Below, one piece after another: positions 1 through 11,747 of a DNA stretch of 59,462 nt. The translations under genes were made by a program, and so were the position numbers. A model generated the notes under the pieces. The model had not been told where the DNA came from, did not search any database, and saw nothing but the letters and a program-made list of their open reading frames with translations. Positions within the stretch are counted from its first letter, which is position 1. Every line of letters starts with the position of its first letter. The stretch is from positions 1-59,462 of the forward strand of contig JBBHKE010002709.1 in NCBI GenBank assembly GCA_037447655.1, in the 5' to 3' direction. The stretch comes from Zygnema cylindricum. Its lineage: Eukaryota > Streptophyta > Zygnematophyceae > Zygnematales > Zygnemataceae.

Positions 1-1415
1 TATATTGGGGTTCTGACTGTCAAGGGGTCAGTCACTTGGGTTTATATTAACTTGGAGTCGGCACTATCTAGATTAGCTTCTTTTGGATCTGCATACTCTG
101 AGGGCCAATGGAGGTCTCACAGTTTCATTTATCTCACAAAGTGTAGTTTGACATCCATATGTTTGCTTTTAAAATGATAACTAGGGTTAGAGGCAATGGC
201 AATTGCTGCCTGGTTATCACACCAGATAACCTAAAGACCGGTTTGCATATACCCAAGTTCTTACAAAGTGGCCTTAACCCATAGGAGTTCCTTGAGGGCA
301 GAACTGGCCGCCATATGTTCCGACTCCATCGTGGACTGAGCGGTGACCTTTTGTAATTTGTTGCTTCAGCAGCAAGTTCCATTCCCAATTTTCAGAACGA
401 AACCGGTTGTTAATTTCTAGCTTGGCATATCTCCATAGCTTGCATCGCTCTAAGTATGTAATTTAACCTCTCCTCCTCCAAGTATAAGCTTGAGGTCTCG
501 GGTACCTGCCAGATATCTTAGAACCCTCTTTGCTGCTTCCGAATCTGCTCTTTTAGTATTCTGAAGACTCATACTTAGGACTCCCACAGCTGCAGCAATA
601 TCAGATCTTGTGCAATTTATAAAATAAATAAGACTCTCCACTACCTGTCTGTATGGCTTTGTAGCCATAAACTCTTCTTCCCCTGACTCTAAGCTTTCAC
701 TAACCATTATTCTCGAGTCTGATTCATTCCCCTCCAGCATCTATCTAAATTCCATGGGAGTTACAAATCACTTCACATGCTTCATCTCAAATTTTTCCAG
801 CATGTTCCCTATAGCTTCTTTCTAGGTTAGCATGATCAATCTGTTATTTCTATCCCTTTCAACTTGTATGCCCAAGATATATTTTGCCTCACCTAATTAT
901 TTCATTTAAAACCTAGACCTCAAAGATACCTTAATACGGTTTATTTCATTTATGGATTTACTTATTAGTAAAAGATCATCCACATATACAGCGATATAAA
1001 GAATCCCATCCTCCCCTTGTAAGACATAAACAGAATGGTCTGAACTAATTCTTTTGAATCCTAGACTAGTCAGAAATTAATCTAACTTCAGATTCCATTG
1101 TCTAGGGGCTTGTTTCAGCCCATACAGAGATTTTATCAGTTTGCAAACTAACTTTTCTTTCCCTTTTTCCTCATACATTTCAGGTTGCTGCATATAAAAA
1201 GTCTCTTTTAACTCTCCATGCAAAAAAGTTGTCTTAACATCCATCTGATGTATTTCCATGTTTTCTATAGCAGCTAAACTCAACAAAATTCTGACAGTGG
1301 GAAATCCAACGACTTGGGAGAATGTTTCCTCAAAGTCAATACCTTCTTTCTCGTTGTACCCTTTGGCCACAAGTCTAGCCTTATACCTTTCAATAGTGTT
1401 GTCCGTATTCATTTT
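1..1415 (-). pseudogene. Copia A reverse transcriptase (C-terminal part) and RNase H (broken)
   Basis: The segment resumes with the RT motif [13 protein letters not shown]. It continues through [26 protein letters not shown] and the catalytic YVDDLL near 985. The connection domain has YRQVVESLIYF and AAKRVLRYLAGTRDL (about 500-660). An RNase H tail with a HFKSKHMDVKLHFVR-like motif lies near 130-180. Stops and frame changes occur in the fingers/palm, in the connection and in RNase H. The 3' LTR lies outside the window or is lost. Confidence 0.87.
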
Positions 1416-2454
1416 TGCAATTCTGTGTCCTCCATTGGACTACAGAATACAGGAAGCCTCTAGATAATATTTAACTAACCCACTTTAAGCCACGACCACT
1501 TCTGCCCAAGAAGGCAAACTGACAATTTGACTACACCCCTGTGCAGCTTGGACTCCCTTGAGTGCGTAGCAAAAAGAATCACTGAAAACGTCCAACCAGC
1601 CGATAAGTTATGAGGCAGTAAAAATGCCAATTTGTACAAACTCTCAAAGGGAGAGGTGACTACCTACCAAAATTTTCTAAGTCCTGATTCACTCTAATAA
1701 CTCCTATCTACTGAAGTACGGACCAATCTGATTATTGTATCGTACACAAAAAGTACTATTGCCGATGTACCTTTTGTACGGCCTATGTACGACAAGGTTA
1801 TTAAGTGGACGCGTGTCTGCTTTTCACTTGTCCGTACGTTCCTCAGAATTCCTATGACCGAATGTCATCTCTCCACGTGGCTCTAGTTCATGCCACGTCA
1901 CAAAACGCCAAAGTGACCACTCCGGGATTTCGGCGATGATGTGCGCCGTTAGATTTTATGCGAAACGCAATCTTAGCCGTAATAAATACTTGCGCGACAT
2001 TTGTTCCGATGTCGAAATAAAATGCGTGGTATCCGTTTTGAATTAGCGTCGTACGACGTACTTTATATAACTGAATCTATGTACGCCGTATACAGTTCTA
2101 GTTAAATGAATTTTATCCACTCAAACTAATTATATATCTATCACATACCATAGCACTTAGCATTGGTCCTAGTCTATTAGGATAAAGCTCACCGTTACCA
2201 GTCAATTTGACGAACCGCAGGTACCGGGATCAAATCTCTGGTCCGTCAAATATATTTTTAGTAACCTACTAAAAATAGCTGTCTGTTGAACTAAGGCAGC
2301 CATGGATCAACCTCTCTCTCTTACCTTCAGTGACTACAACAAGTATGGGGGCTAGAGAGCGGAGGTGGAGGCAGGCTGTCCGTCCTTTTTCTTTTCCTTT
2401 TATAAAAACATATTTAAACCTAGAAAATACTCTAGAAATCTATAAATTTCAACA
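1416..2454 (-). mobile_element. Solo LTR inserted in the reverse transcriptase of Copia A
   Basis: Read on the minus strand it starts TGTTGAAAT and ends AATTGCA, the TG...CA ends expected of an LTR. It is the inverted counterpart of the LTR at 5873-6881: about 1 kb long with matching ends and scattered matching blocks. Flanking five-base sequences are agttt (2455-2459) and atttt (1411-1415), a target duplication with one mismatch. Removing the LTR and one duplicate leaves the host RT reading frame open across the junction. There is no internal region, so it is a solo LTR produced by LTR-LTR recombination. Confidence 0.85.
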
Positions 2455-4797
2455 AGTTTGACTTTGAAGACCCACTTGCTCCCAATGGCTTTCCTCCCAA
2501 GGGGCAGGTCTACCAGCTCCCATGTTTGTGCGTCCATAATCGACTTCATCTCGTCGTTGACCGCCTCAATCCTGTAGTTTCTCTCCGGTGATGGGAAGGC
2601 TTCTTTGATGGTCATACGCTCCCCTGATGTTGTAGAAAAATCAAAGTGAGAACTAGTTTGCAGACGACTGCTAGATCTTCTTCCCCTTGGAAATTTTGAG
2701 GCTGAAATGGTCGGGAATCTCCAATTTCGTGGTGCTGAAACTGCCACAGGATGTGAAGGTGTAGCAGTCTGTTCCTCCCGAGTTTGATGCAGTGGAGAAG
2801 CATCCGTAGCAGGAACAAGCGGTGTAGTAGCAGAGGTGTACTTGTGGGAAAAAATGGCACCGGAAAATACACCTTTTGTTGGTGGTGAAAAATAACATAC
2901 TCTTGTTTCTTGTTTTCTGTTGGACGATCTGTCGCTTAGAACAGATCATCCGAATCCAGTTCATCTTTAATCTGAATATTCCAAGACACAAAAATCTTTT
3001 GTTTATCTAAGACATACACTGAATATCCCTTTGCATTATTATCATAACCCAAGAGAATTCCTGCTAAGCCTTTGGCTTCCATTTTCCACTTATCTAGTGA
3101 GTTATCTAAATTAAAGCACTTACATCCAAAAACTTTAAAGTGACTAACATCTGGGACCTTCCGTGTCTTCAGCTCATAAGGGGTAGAGCTTACATATCTG
3201 GATGCAATTCTATTCTTTATATAGACTACACAGTTAAGTGCTTCAACCCATAATTTCAGATCTATACCCTTGTCTGCAAGCATGGACGTAGCATTCTCTA
3301 TGACTATCCTGTTTAGTCTTTCCGAGACTCCATTCTGCTCAGAAGTATATGGAATTATCAGATTGTGGCTTATACCCTCATCAAGTGGAAATTGATTAAA
3401 TTCGTTAGAGGTATATTCACCTCCATTATCTGATCTGAACGCCAAGATCGGAATTCCGTGTAGTTTCACCGCCTAGACCTTGTAGTGCTTCAAGTGAGTA
3501 AATACTTCACTTTTGTTCTTCATAAAATAAACCTTCGTGTACCTGGAGAAATCATCAGTGAATGTGACCATATACTGAACTCCTCCGGCCGATGCTACTT
3601 GGGATGGTCTGAGGACATCCGAATGAATGAGCTGGAGGACTTTTGTGGATCTCTTTTCAGTCTTCGTGAAAATGGCAATTTATGAATCTTGCCTAGTGAG
3701 CAGCCATCACATGTTTTCACAGACTGAGATGTGAGAGAGACACCGTGAACTTTCCTAGCATTCACCATCTTTTTCAGACTTTCATGATTAATATGTCTTA
3801 ACCTCTTATGCCATAATTCATTCTCAGATGACACACTGGAGTACAAAACATCTTTTTCTTTACAATCAGCCATGTCCATCCTATATATGTTAGTGGCATC
3901 TTTAGTTCTTGTTAGTGCTATTTTTCGTAGCTTACTAACAACCTGTCTTCCCCCTTTAAGGGTGACCTCTAAACCCTTACTCTCTACCAAAGAAGTAGAA
4001 AATAGATTCATTTTAAAATCTAGAACATGTAAAACATTGTGGAAGGTCCTTTCTAGAGACCTTCCCCCCACATCAACCATTATAGATACATCACCCTGTG
4101 CTGAGGACTGGACACTCATGCCACAGGCATAGTAGATATATTTTGGATGAGTTTGCTTTAAATTTGTAAAAATTGTTTTGTCCCAACTCATGTGGGACGA
4201 TGCCCCGGTGTCCATGATCGTTTCGCCATCTTTGGGACCCTCCATTGCTGCCGCCATAGCAAATAACTCCTCATCCTCTTCATCATTGACGCTCAGAGAT
4301 GAATCTCCACCATCTGTAACAGTTGAAAAAAGTGCATTTCCTCGTGAGGGATTTCCAGAAAAGCCATGATGAAACTGGCTTTGTTGCCATCCAGGCCTGT
4401 ATAAACCGGTTTCATTCGCCTTTTTGAGCTTTGGACAGTACCTGTAACCATGTCTTTTTTCAGAACAGTAAAAACAAGCATTAGAAGACTGCCTATTTTG
4501 CCTCTCACTACCCTGATTAAACTGCTTCTGATTCTGGTTAAACTAGTTTTGATTCTGGTTTAACTGATTTCTCTATTGATTAAACTGATTTCTCCACTCA
4601 AAAATCTGTATTGAAAGCTTCTACTTTCTTTTCACAATCAATAACCTTACTTGTAGACTCTTCTTCTAATATAAGATTGTAAGCTAACTGAAAAGTCCAG
4701 CTAGACTTATTATTCCCTTTTAAAGCTGCAGACGCGTCCTTCATATGACTAGGGATACCTCTAATAAGCAAAGCAACTTGCTAAAGCTCTAGAAAAG
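2455..4797 (-). pseudogene. Copia A gag-protease-integrase and start of reverse transcriptase (broken)
   Basis: The zinc knuckle CFYCSEKRHGYRYC (CX2CX4HX4C) lies near 4470. The protease active site DTGASSHMS lies near 4205. The GAG-pre-integrase segment ELWHKRLRHINHESL is followed by CDGCSLGK near 3710. The integrase catalytic residues are visible as SDV near 3620 (in another frame), FRSDNGGEY near 3430 and EQNGVSERLN near 3350. The reading frame changes near 3600, and a TAG replaces a usual tryptophan near 3474. The reverse transcriptase begins with the KWVFKVKL motif and stops at 2455, where the inserted LTR starts. The gag start is lost at the junction with Copia B. This is a family-level assignment from motifs; the coding capacity is clearly gone. 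Confidence 0.88.
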
Positions 4798-4804
4798 TTC
4801 ACCC

Positions 4805-5825
4805 ATCCGAAGAGTGTGTATCAATGAGTTCGAGAATAGTGTCATTTTTATTGCAATCTATGTGGATGATCTGCTTGTGCTCAGTAAATCTTTGGAAAAG
4901 ATCAATATGCTAAAGAAAGATCTTAGAATCACATTTGATATGAAGGATTTAGGTGTGGCAAAATACATTTTGGGGATCTAAATGGAGAGAGATAGGGGGA
5001 AAAGGATTATCAGACTTACTCAGAAAGAAGCAATAGGTAATATGCTTGAGAAATTCCAAATGGAAAAAGCTAACAGTTGTACCACTTCATGGACTTGAAA
5101 AAAGTAATTGATCGAAGTGTAGAAGTAGGAGCGATGATCTTAGATGATCAGATGAGTCCAGAGGAGAGAGGGTTTATGAAGTCTATCCCTTATAGACAGG
5201 TCGTAGGAAGTTTGATTTATTTTATGAACTATATCAGGTTGGACATAGCGGCAACACTTGGAGTACTCAGTAGGAGTCTTAATGATCCTAGGAAGAGAAA
5301 CTAGGAGGTAGCCAAGAGAGTCATGAGATATCTGGTGGGAACCAGAGAGTTATGGTTGCATTTGGGAGGGAAGCACACTGACATCACTACCAGGAGTGAT
5401 GCTAGTTATGGGGACGCACCTATGACAAGATGCACTTCTGGGTATGTGTTGTATGTAGGGGATGGTGCTTGCTCTTGGAGCAGTAAGCAACAAAAGGTGG
5501 TTGCTCAGTCTACTATGGAGGCTGAGTACATGGACTCTTGTTCTGCTATGAAAGAATTGATGTGGGTCAAGTCCTTGTTGTAAGAACTGGGGTATATGAA
5601 GAAGGGAGTGCATGAAGTTTTTTGTGATAATCAAGCTCCAATTGCAATTGCAGCTAATCTAAAACATCATTTCAAAGCTAAGCATATAGACATAAAATTG
5701 AGTTTTGTGAGGGAAAAAGTTGAGAATAAGATTGTGAATCTTGTATATAGATCTGATGAGGAAATGGTGGCTGATATGATGACAAAACCAGTGCCCTCTC
5801 CTAAATTGAAATATTGCAGAGAAAA
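4805..5825 (+). pseudogene. Copia B reverse transcriptase (3' part) and RNase H fragment
   Basis: The fragment starts with EFENSVIFIAIYVDDLLVLSK, the RT catalytic YVDD box. It continues with MKDLGVAKYILGI, YRQVVGSLIYFMN and the RNase H motifs TRSDASYGD, SSKQQKVVAQST and MEAEYM. It ends with HHFKAKHIDIK and the usual C-terminal tail. In-frame stops occur at about 4980, 5305 and 5582, and the frame changes once near 5090. This is better preserved than Copia A but cannot encode a full pol. Confidence 0.85.
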
Positions 5826-5860
5826 ATGTTGACTAAAACTAAAGTTAAAACTAGACTAAA

Positions 5861-5872
5861 AAATAAGGGGAG
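5861..5872 (+). other. Polypurine tract of Copia B
   Basis: The sequence aaataaggggag sits immediately before the TGTTGAAAT start of the LTR. This is the expected position of the plus-strand primer for LTR retrotransposon replication. Confidence 0.75.
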
Positions 5873-6086
5873 TGTTGAAATTAATAGATTTCTAGAGTAT
5901 TTTCTAGGTATAAATATGTTAGTATAAAAAGGAAAAAGAACAGGGAGGGCAGCCTGCCTCCACCTCCTCTCCCTAGCCCCCATACTTGTTGTAGTCACTC
6001 AAGGATAAAGAGGGTGGTTGAGCCATGGTTGCCTTAGTTCAGCAGGCACGACTAAAGAGTGATTAATGTCACTCTTAACAAAAGGT

Positions 6087-6165
6087 TGAGTCCGGCAGGA
6101 CTCGAACCTCCGACCGGTAGAGTACGGCGTAGCCGGTAGCTCTAACCAGTTTGTCGTGAAGTCCG
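6087..6165 (-). other. tRNA-like sequence inside the LTR
   Basis: On the minus strand there is a perfect RNA polymerase III B-box-like GGTTCGAGTCC, preceded by CTGGTTAGAGC (end of a D arm) and followed by CCGGACTCA. The T stem has a mismatch and no convincing anticodon arm can be drawn, so this is not called a tRNA gene. It could be a tRNA-derived SINE piece or a chance B box. The related LTR at 1416-2454 has a more diverged version near 2190-2255. Confidence 0.35.
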
Positions 6166-6659
6166 TTAAATTATATCGAATGTGATACGTATTTAAAATG
6201 ATACATGGTCTTGAAACTGATTAACTGAAATGCGAACAAAGGAACATAGAACTAGTTAAAGTTTCAGTGCGGACGTCATTTCGCACAAAACAAATGAATC
6301 GGACATTTGTTTCGACAGTCGACATTTAATATTGAATTTTATCCGACGGCGCATATCACTGCCGAGATCGCGGAATGGTCACTTTGGCGTTTACAGATGT
6401 GGCATGACCTGGCGCCACGTGGAGAGATAACATTTGGTCGCAGGAATTTCGGGGAACATACGTACGAGTGGAAAAGTGACACGCGTCCACTCAATGGCCT
6501 TGTCGTACATATGTCGTACAGGAAAGGACATCGGCCATAGTACCTTTCTGTACTTTACACTCATGTGATTGGTCCGTACTTCAGTAGATAGGGGTTGTGA
6601 GAGGGATTTAGGACGTAGGAAAATTCGGTATGTAGTCACCTCTCTTTAAGAGAGCTTTG

Positions 6660-6666
6660 TATAAAA
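6660..6666 (+). promoter_or_regulatory. Possible LTR TATA box
   Basis: TATAAAA lies about 790 bp into the Copia B LTR, followed by a pyrimidine-poor leader. The position fits a U3/R promoter; there is no other support. Confidence 0.35.
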
Positions 6667-6881
6667 TTGGCATTTTCGTCGGCTCATAACTTAACGGTTA
6701 GTTGGTGGTTTTCATTGATTCTTTTTGCTACGGACTCAAGGGAGTCCACACTGCACAAGGGTGCAATCAAACTGTCAGTTTGCCTTCTTGAGCAGCAGTG
6801 GTTGTGGCTTGAAGTGGGTTAGTTAAAAACTATCTAGAGGCTTCCTGTATTCTGTAGTCCAATGGAGGACACAAAATTGCA

Positions 6882-9800
6882 CACACTATTTGAGGCCCAT
6901 ATTGCATAAAGTGAAGTTCTTAAAGAAGAGACTTTACCCAAAGTAACTCATTCACAGCTGAGTAGGCTGCCATTTATTCAGCCTCCATTCTAGACTAAGC
7001 TGTGACTTTTTGAAGCTTGCTACTTCTGCAGCATGTTCCACTTCCGATTTTGAGAATGAATCCGGTAGTGGAGCAGCGGCTTGGCATGTCTCCGTAGCTC
7101 GCATCGCTCCAAGTCTGAATCTTGACCTCTTCTCCACCGAGAGCAAGTCGTAGATTTCGTGTCCCTGCAAGATATCGAAGCACCCTCTTTGCTGCCTCCA
7201 ATTCCAATGTCATCGGATTTTGTAAACTTTGGCTTAGAGCACCAACTGCTGCAACAATGCCGGGCGTGTCCAGTTCATGAAGTAGATTAGACTGCCGACA
7301 ATCAGACGATATGGAATGGCAGCCATAGAATCTGCCTCCGTTGATTCCAAGTTGTCATAAAAAATGACTCCTCCCTTGGTCTCCATGTCTTCCACATTTT
7401 GCTTGAATTCCAAAGGAGTGGCACTTCCCTTTGCCTCTGCCATGCCAAACTTCTTAAGCATATTTCCAATCGCTTCTCGTTGTGTTAGATAGATTATTCT
7501 CCTATCTCTATCCCTTTCTACCTGAATCCCGAGAATATACTTTGCCTCCCCTAAATCTTTCATCTCAAACCTCGAATTCAAGGTTGCTTTTATTTTGTTA
7601 ATCTCATTTAATGACTTACTCAGTAGCAGCAAATCATCTACATACACAATATTGTAAATAATCCCATCTTCCCGTTCCATAACATAGGTTGAGTGATCTC
7701 AACTAATCCTCACAAAACCGAGACCAGTGAGAAACTCATCTAGTTTCAGATTCCACTAACGTGGAGCCTGCTTCAGACCGTACAAAGATTTTAACAGTTT
7801 ACAGACCAGATTTTCTTTTCTGGTCTTTGCATACATTTTTGGCTGCTTCATATAGATCACTTCTTCTAAATCTCCATGCAAGAAAGCTCTCTTAACATTC
7901 ATTTGATATAATTCCATATCCTCAATGGTTGTTAAAGACAAAATAATTCTAACAGTTGGAAACCAGACAACCAGAGAGAAAGTCTCCTCATAGCCAATTC
8001 CCTCATTCTGACAATAGCGCTTTGCAACAAGCCTAGCCTTATATCTTTCAATAAAATTATCCGGATTTAACTTAACTTTGAAGACCCACTTACAACCGAT
8101 GGCCTTTCGATCCGGTGGAAGCTCCACAAACTCCCAAGTTTGAGCTTCCATTATCGATCGCATTTTATCATTCACCGCGGAGATCCATTGATCCTTTTCC
8201 AGGGATGAAAAATCTTCTTGTATGGTGACCGGCTCCATTGTGGTTGCAGAAAAAAAAGCATGTTCCACTGGTTCACCTGGCAACTTGCTGCTTTGCCTTC
8301 TTCCCCCCGGAAAATCTGAGGCTATAACTATTGGATCCGTACGTTGCCGTCATGGAGGAGGAGGAGGAGGAGGTGGTGAATGAGGAGGAGGAGTTTGCTG
8401 TACAGGTTGAATGACCGGAAATACTGAAGTAGGATTAGAGGAAGGACTTGTGAAAGAGGAAAGAGAAACATATTCAAAAATTACATATTCTTGATTTTTG
8501 GCATTTTTCTCAAAATCTGTCATGCCAAAAACATCAACCGATTGACTTTCTTCCTAAACGTGAATATTCCTAGCAACTTGAAGAGTTTTCCTATCTTGAT
8601 TGTAAACTCTATAGCCTACTGACTCATCATCATAGCCCATAAAAAGTCGCGGAACAGATTTTGGATGAAGCTTGGAAATAGGAAAATTATCCAGAATAAA
8701 ACATTTGCTACCAAAAACCCGGAAATGACTTACATTGGGTTTCTTTCAGGTCCACATTTCATAGGGTGTCTTCCCTTTTACCGCCTTAGTTTGTTTTCTA
8801 TTCCTAATATAAGATGCACAAGAGAAAGCCTCACCCCAAAATTTAAAATCTATTCTTTTTTCCAACATCATAGATTTTGCACTCTCTATTAGAGTCCGGT
8901 TAAGTCTTTCGGATACTCCATTTTTCTCCAGAGTATAGGGAACTGTAAATTGGCGAGAGATGCCATGTTCCCTTTAATAGTCTAAGAATGCATTCAAAAT
9001 ATATTCTCCCCCTTTGTCGGACCGAAGAGAGAGAATAGGCTTCCCGTGAAGCTTTTTTGCCCACATCCGAAAATGCTTGAAGTGAGTGAACACTTCACTC
9101 TTCTCCTTCATGAGGTAAACTCTGTTGTACTGCGAGAAGTCATCCTTAAAAGTAATTAGAAACCGGCTGCCACTTAGGGAAGGGACTTTTGACGGTCCCC
9201 ACACATCCAATTGAATAATTTGCAGCAAATCCGTGGCCCGGTTTTCTACGGTCTAAGGTAGGGGTAGCTTATAAAGTTTCCCCAAAGAACAACCATCACA
9301 TATATGAGGCTCTTTTTGTCCTAACTTTACACCATCTATCGTATTTTGTTTCACCATTTTATCAAGTTTCTCATGATGTACATGACCGAGCCTCTTATGC
9401 CACAAAACATTTTCCGGAAGGACACTGAAGTATGCAAAGTCAATTTCATTAGCCAAGTCCATCCGGTTCAACAAGTTTGAGATTCTAGTTCCTACCAAGG
9501 CTCCTCTCGAATCTTTGCTAAATACCTTTTTCCCATTCTTTTGCAAAATTTCAAATCCTTTCATTTCAGCCACCGAAGTGGAAAACAAATGTTTCTTAAA
9601 TTTTGGAATATAGAGAACATCATGTAAGGTTCTCTTTACAATTTGACCATTGATGTCACATGCTAACTCCACGCTTCCCTTTGCGGTAGCCTCCTCACCG
9701 CTGTCATCCGCGTAATAAATTCGACGAGCTGGAATCGTCGTAAGGGTTTTGAAGTAAGCCCGGTTGTCGCACATGTGGGAAGAGCACCTGGAGTCCATAA

Positions 9801-10619
9801 TCTATCCATTCTCTTGAGGCCCCTCCATGAGATCTTTTGCAAGGGCAAAAAACTCATCGTCTTCCGATTGCGGAAATCTGACCACATCATCTTTTTCCCC
9901 CAAGGGTTCATCTTGTGGCGTCTCATCAAATGCAAAGAACGTCGCATTTTTCACCGACAGTTTTGACGCCGACGCATTTGAAGGTGGTTCCTCGGATCGC
10001 ACCTTCCATCCCGCACCGTAAATTTATGTCTCACACGCTTTTATAAATGCCAGGCACTGCCAAAAAACATGACCTTGACCGAATCAATAGACACACCTAT
10101 CATATTGCCTTTAATTAGGATAAGGGGTGAAGTTCATATTTCCGGAAAATCCAGCCGGCCTATATGTCTGAGCATTGTACACTACCGCTGATTTTCCACC
10201 ATTCAATTCTATCTGAGTTGCCCCTTCCTCTAGAATGTAAGCTTCGGCTACAGTTATATTCCATCTAGCCTTCTCCAATCTTTTTAATTGTTCCGCGGCT
10301 CCTTTATATTCAGTAGGAAGCCCCCTCATTAGAATCATAGCTTGATGATAGGGAGGAAAATTCCCCCCGGAACATGCATTTTTCGACAACAAAAATTTCA
10401 AGCCATTACAATAAGAGTTCATATCACCCCCGGAATATTTATAATCCCAAATTTTCTCAGCAATTATAATCTCATTCAGATCACTAGCTAGTGTTGAAGG
10501 TCATGGGCATTAAGACTCGGCTGCGATCCACTCCCACTTGGAGTCACACTTGCACCAGCAGGTGGAGCACTAGGGCTAATAGGAGCACTTGCAACAGGAG
10601 CTGACCCATTATCAGACAT
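6882..10619 (-). mobile_element. Copia C: nearly complete copia gag-pol, LTRs not seen
   Basis: Minus-strand coding runs from a gag start codon at 10617-10619 to the RNase H domain, which ends at the junction with the Copia B LTR. It carries all copia domains in order. No LTR, primer-binding site or target duplication was found at either edge. The 3' side is cut by the Copia B LTR. It is related to but distinct from Copia A: both use the CDGCSLGK zinc motif and near-identical RT blocks. Confidence 0.88.
6882..10619 (-). pseudogene. Copia C gag-pol reading frame (several stops and frameshifts)
   Basis: Gag starts MSDNGSAPVASAPISPSAPP, rich in Ala, Ser and Pro. It has a UBN2-type core (AMILMRGLPTEYKGAAEQL, about 10340) and the zinc knuckle CVYCFGQGHVFWQC near 10080. 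The protease MDSRCSSHM (9798) has the usual D and G region, with cysteine where glycine is expected. GAG-pre-integrase VLWHKRLGHVHHEKL is followed by CDGCSLGK near 9285. Integrase shows LRSDKGGEY (about 9020) and KNGVSERLN (about 8925), then a proline run near 8360. RT has [30 protein letters not shown] and YVDDLLLLSK (about 7640). RNase H has WSDASYGDMPS near 7110. Stops or shifts lie near 10420, 10030, 9250, 8970, 8745, 7760, 7710 and 7250. Confidence 0.87.
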
Positions 10620-11107
10620 GTTTACGGAAGCAAACCCAAAGAGAAATGCCTAAAAGACTAGATCTAGAAATCATGTTCAAAGAAAATATTATTTTTTGAA
10701 TCATGTGGGTGCCCAGCCCACTTATGCATATAAACGAAAAAGAAAACATTTTATCAGCAGCAGCAAGGAAAATAATATTACTTCACGAACCTCAGGAGCT
10801 CCTCACGACTGCCCTGAGTTGCTATTTGGAGTTTGTAAATCATTTGAAATTATATAAGCTGCCAGATATTTTGCGAATGGAAAACACGAAAAAGTGTACT
10901 TTTCTGTAATGGGATGGCAAAAAATGCAAAATGTGTTAAGCTTGTTTTAACAGAGACAAAAACCATGTTCCTCCACGATAATGTTTATGCTAGATGTTAA
11001 TCTATTTCCTGTTCTTTCTATTTTAAAATGCCGTTTTATTGTAAGGTACTAGATATCATATTATATTTTTGAAGAGTTTTTTTTCTTCGGCTAGGCTTGC
11101 TTCTCAC
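10620..11107. other. Spacer between Copia C and the FKBP-like fragment
   Basis: AT-rich DNA with only short ORFs that match nothing I recognise. It may be residual Copia C leader near 10620-10700, then intron sequence of the FKBP-like gene on the minus strand. I looked for a third FKBP exon here and saw none. Confidence 0.5.
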
Positions 11108-11747
11108 CTTCATTGTCTTCACGCCAATGTCCCAGGCTCGGATGACCTTGCCTTTTCCAACTTCAAACGTAAATACGGCATTGTCTTCACGTGAAGAGTC
11201 CAAAAACTTCCTCCGTATCCAGCAACCTTCCTTCGTAATGCACTGGAATCATCCACATCCCGACAAAACCTTTGTGAATGAAGGTTATCACAGTAAAATT
11301 TTTATTTTTTATGTATTCACAATGGGAAACGTCTTATCAAGAGATGAAAAGTTTCTGGTTGTAGTGCATTCGCAAAACGACTTGATCAATAAGCGTTATT
11401 TGTGATCAAACGCCCTAAAAGAACACTTTATGCAGGAAGGGCCTCTTTGAGAATTTTTCTGCATAAACCAAGACTCTTTTCCAGCAATTCACTGGATCTT
11501 AACAGAAATTGTTATCGAGACTTTGCAAATAACCACAGTAGTTGCTTCTGAAGAGAAAAAAAACAATGTCAAACTTTAATAACACAAGAAACAAGCCTAG
11601 TAGATTTACGAGTAGTAAAAGTAAAAGAAAACAACCATCTGCGAAAGGATGTGTATCGGACGGAGATTGCCCATCGGCCTTCGCTGACCGTAAAACTTTC
11701 TTGATTACTCCTCCATCACCTGTCAAGTCCATTTCTTTGGAAGCCAT
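11108..11747 (-). pseudogene. FKBP20-1-like peptidyl-prolyl isomerase, first two coding exons, frameshifted
   Basis: Exon 1 (11747 down to 11636) starts with ATG and carries DLTGDGGVIKKVLRSAK, close to the N-terminus of plant FKBP20-1 as I remember it. It ends GATG before a GT donor, phase 1. Exon 2 (11242 down to 11108) follows an AG acceptor and completes the codon to read D-V-HYEGRLLDTEEVF. After one extra base near 11200 it reads REDNAVFTFEVGKGKVIRAW and ...DIGVKTMK, and it ends at a GTGAGA donor. These are the first strands of the FK506-binding fold. The family catalyses proline cis-trans isomerisation. The extra base creates a premature stop. The remaining exons are absent before Copia C, so this is a truncated pseudogene or a gene cut by the retrotransposon. 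An assembly error at one base cannot be excluded. Confidence 0.75.

Larger units (their letters stand above)
1..4797 (-). mobile_element. Copia A: Ty1/copia retrotransposon remnant, 5' end missing, split by a solo LTR
   Basis: Read on the minus strand, the order is gag zinc knuckle, protease, GAG-pre-integrase, integrase, reverse transcriptase and RNase H, which is the Ty1/copia order. The element enters at about 4797, where gag sequence meets the plus-strand Copia B. It runs out of the window at position 1 while still in the RNase H tail. It is interrupted at 1416-2454 by an unrelated LTR. Several in-frame stops and frame changes make it dead. No LTR of its own is visible in the window. Confidence 0.9.
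4798..6881 (+). mobile_element. Copia B: 5'-truncated copia element with its 3' LTR
   Basis: Plus-strand pol begins abruptly in the middle of RT, just before the YVDD motif, next to the truncated gag of Copia A. It runs through RNase H to a purine tract and then an LTR. The opposite orientation to the copia copies on both sides, and the absence of 5' LTR, gag and integrase, point to a truncating rearrangement and not a clean insertion. The right edge abuts Copia C within its RNase H region. Confidence 0.8.
5873..6881 (+). repeat. 3' LTR of Copia B (1,009 bp)
   Basis: The LTR begins TGTTGAAATT just after the polypurine tract and ends AATTGCA. The inverted relative at 1416-2454 ends at the same motifs, which fixes both borders. 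Most of the LTR has no ORF of note; a TATAAAA lies at 6660-6666. The two copies differ in many places, so this is an old family. The LTR contains a tRNA-like block on its minus strand (see 6087-6165). Confidence 0.82.

Noticed and set aside
6087-6165. Functional tRNA gene
   Set aside because: Only the B box and part of the arms are recognisable; the T stem has a mismatch and no anticodon arm fits.
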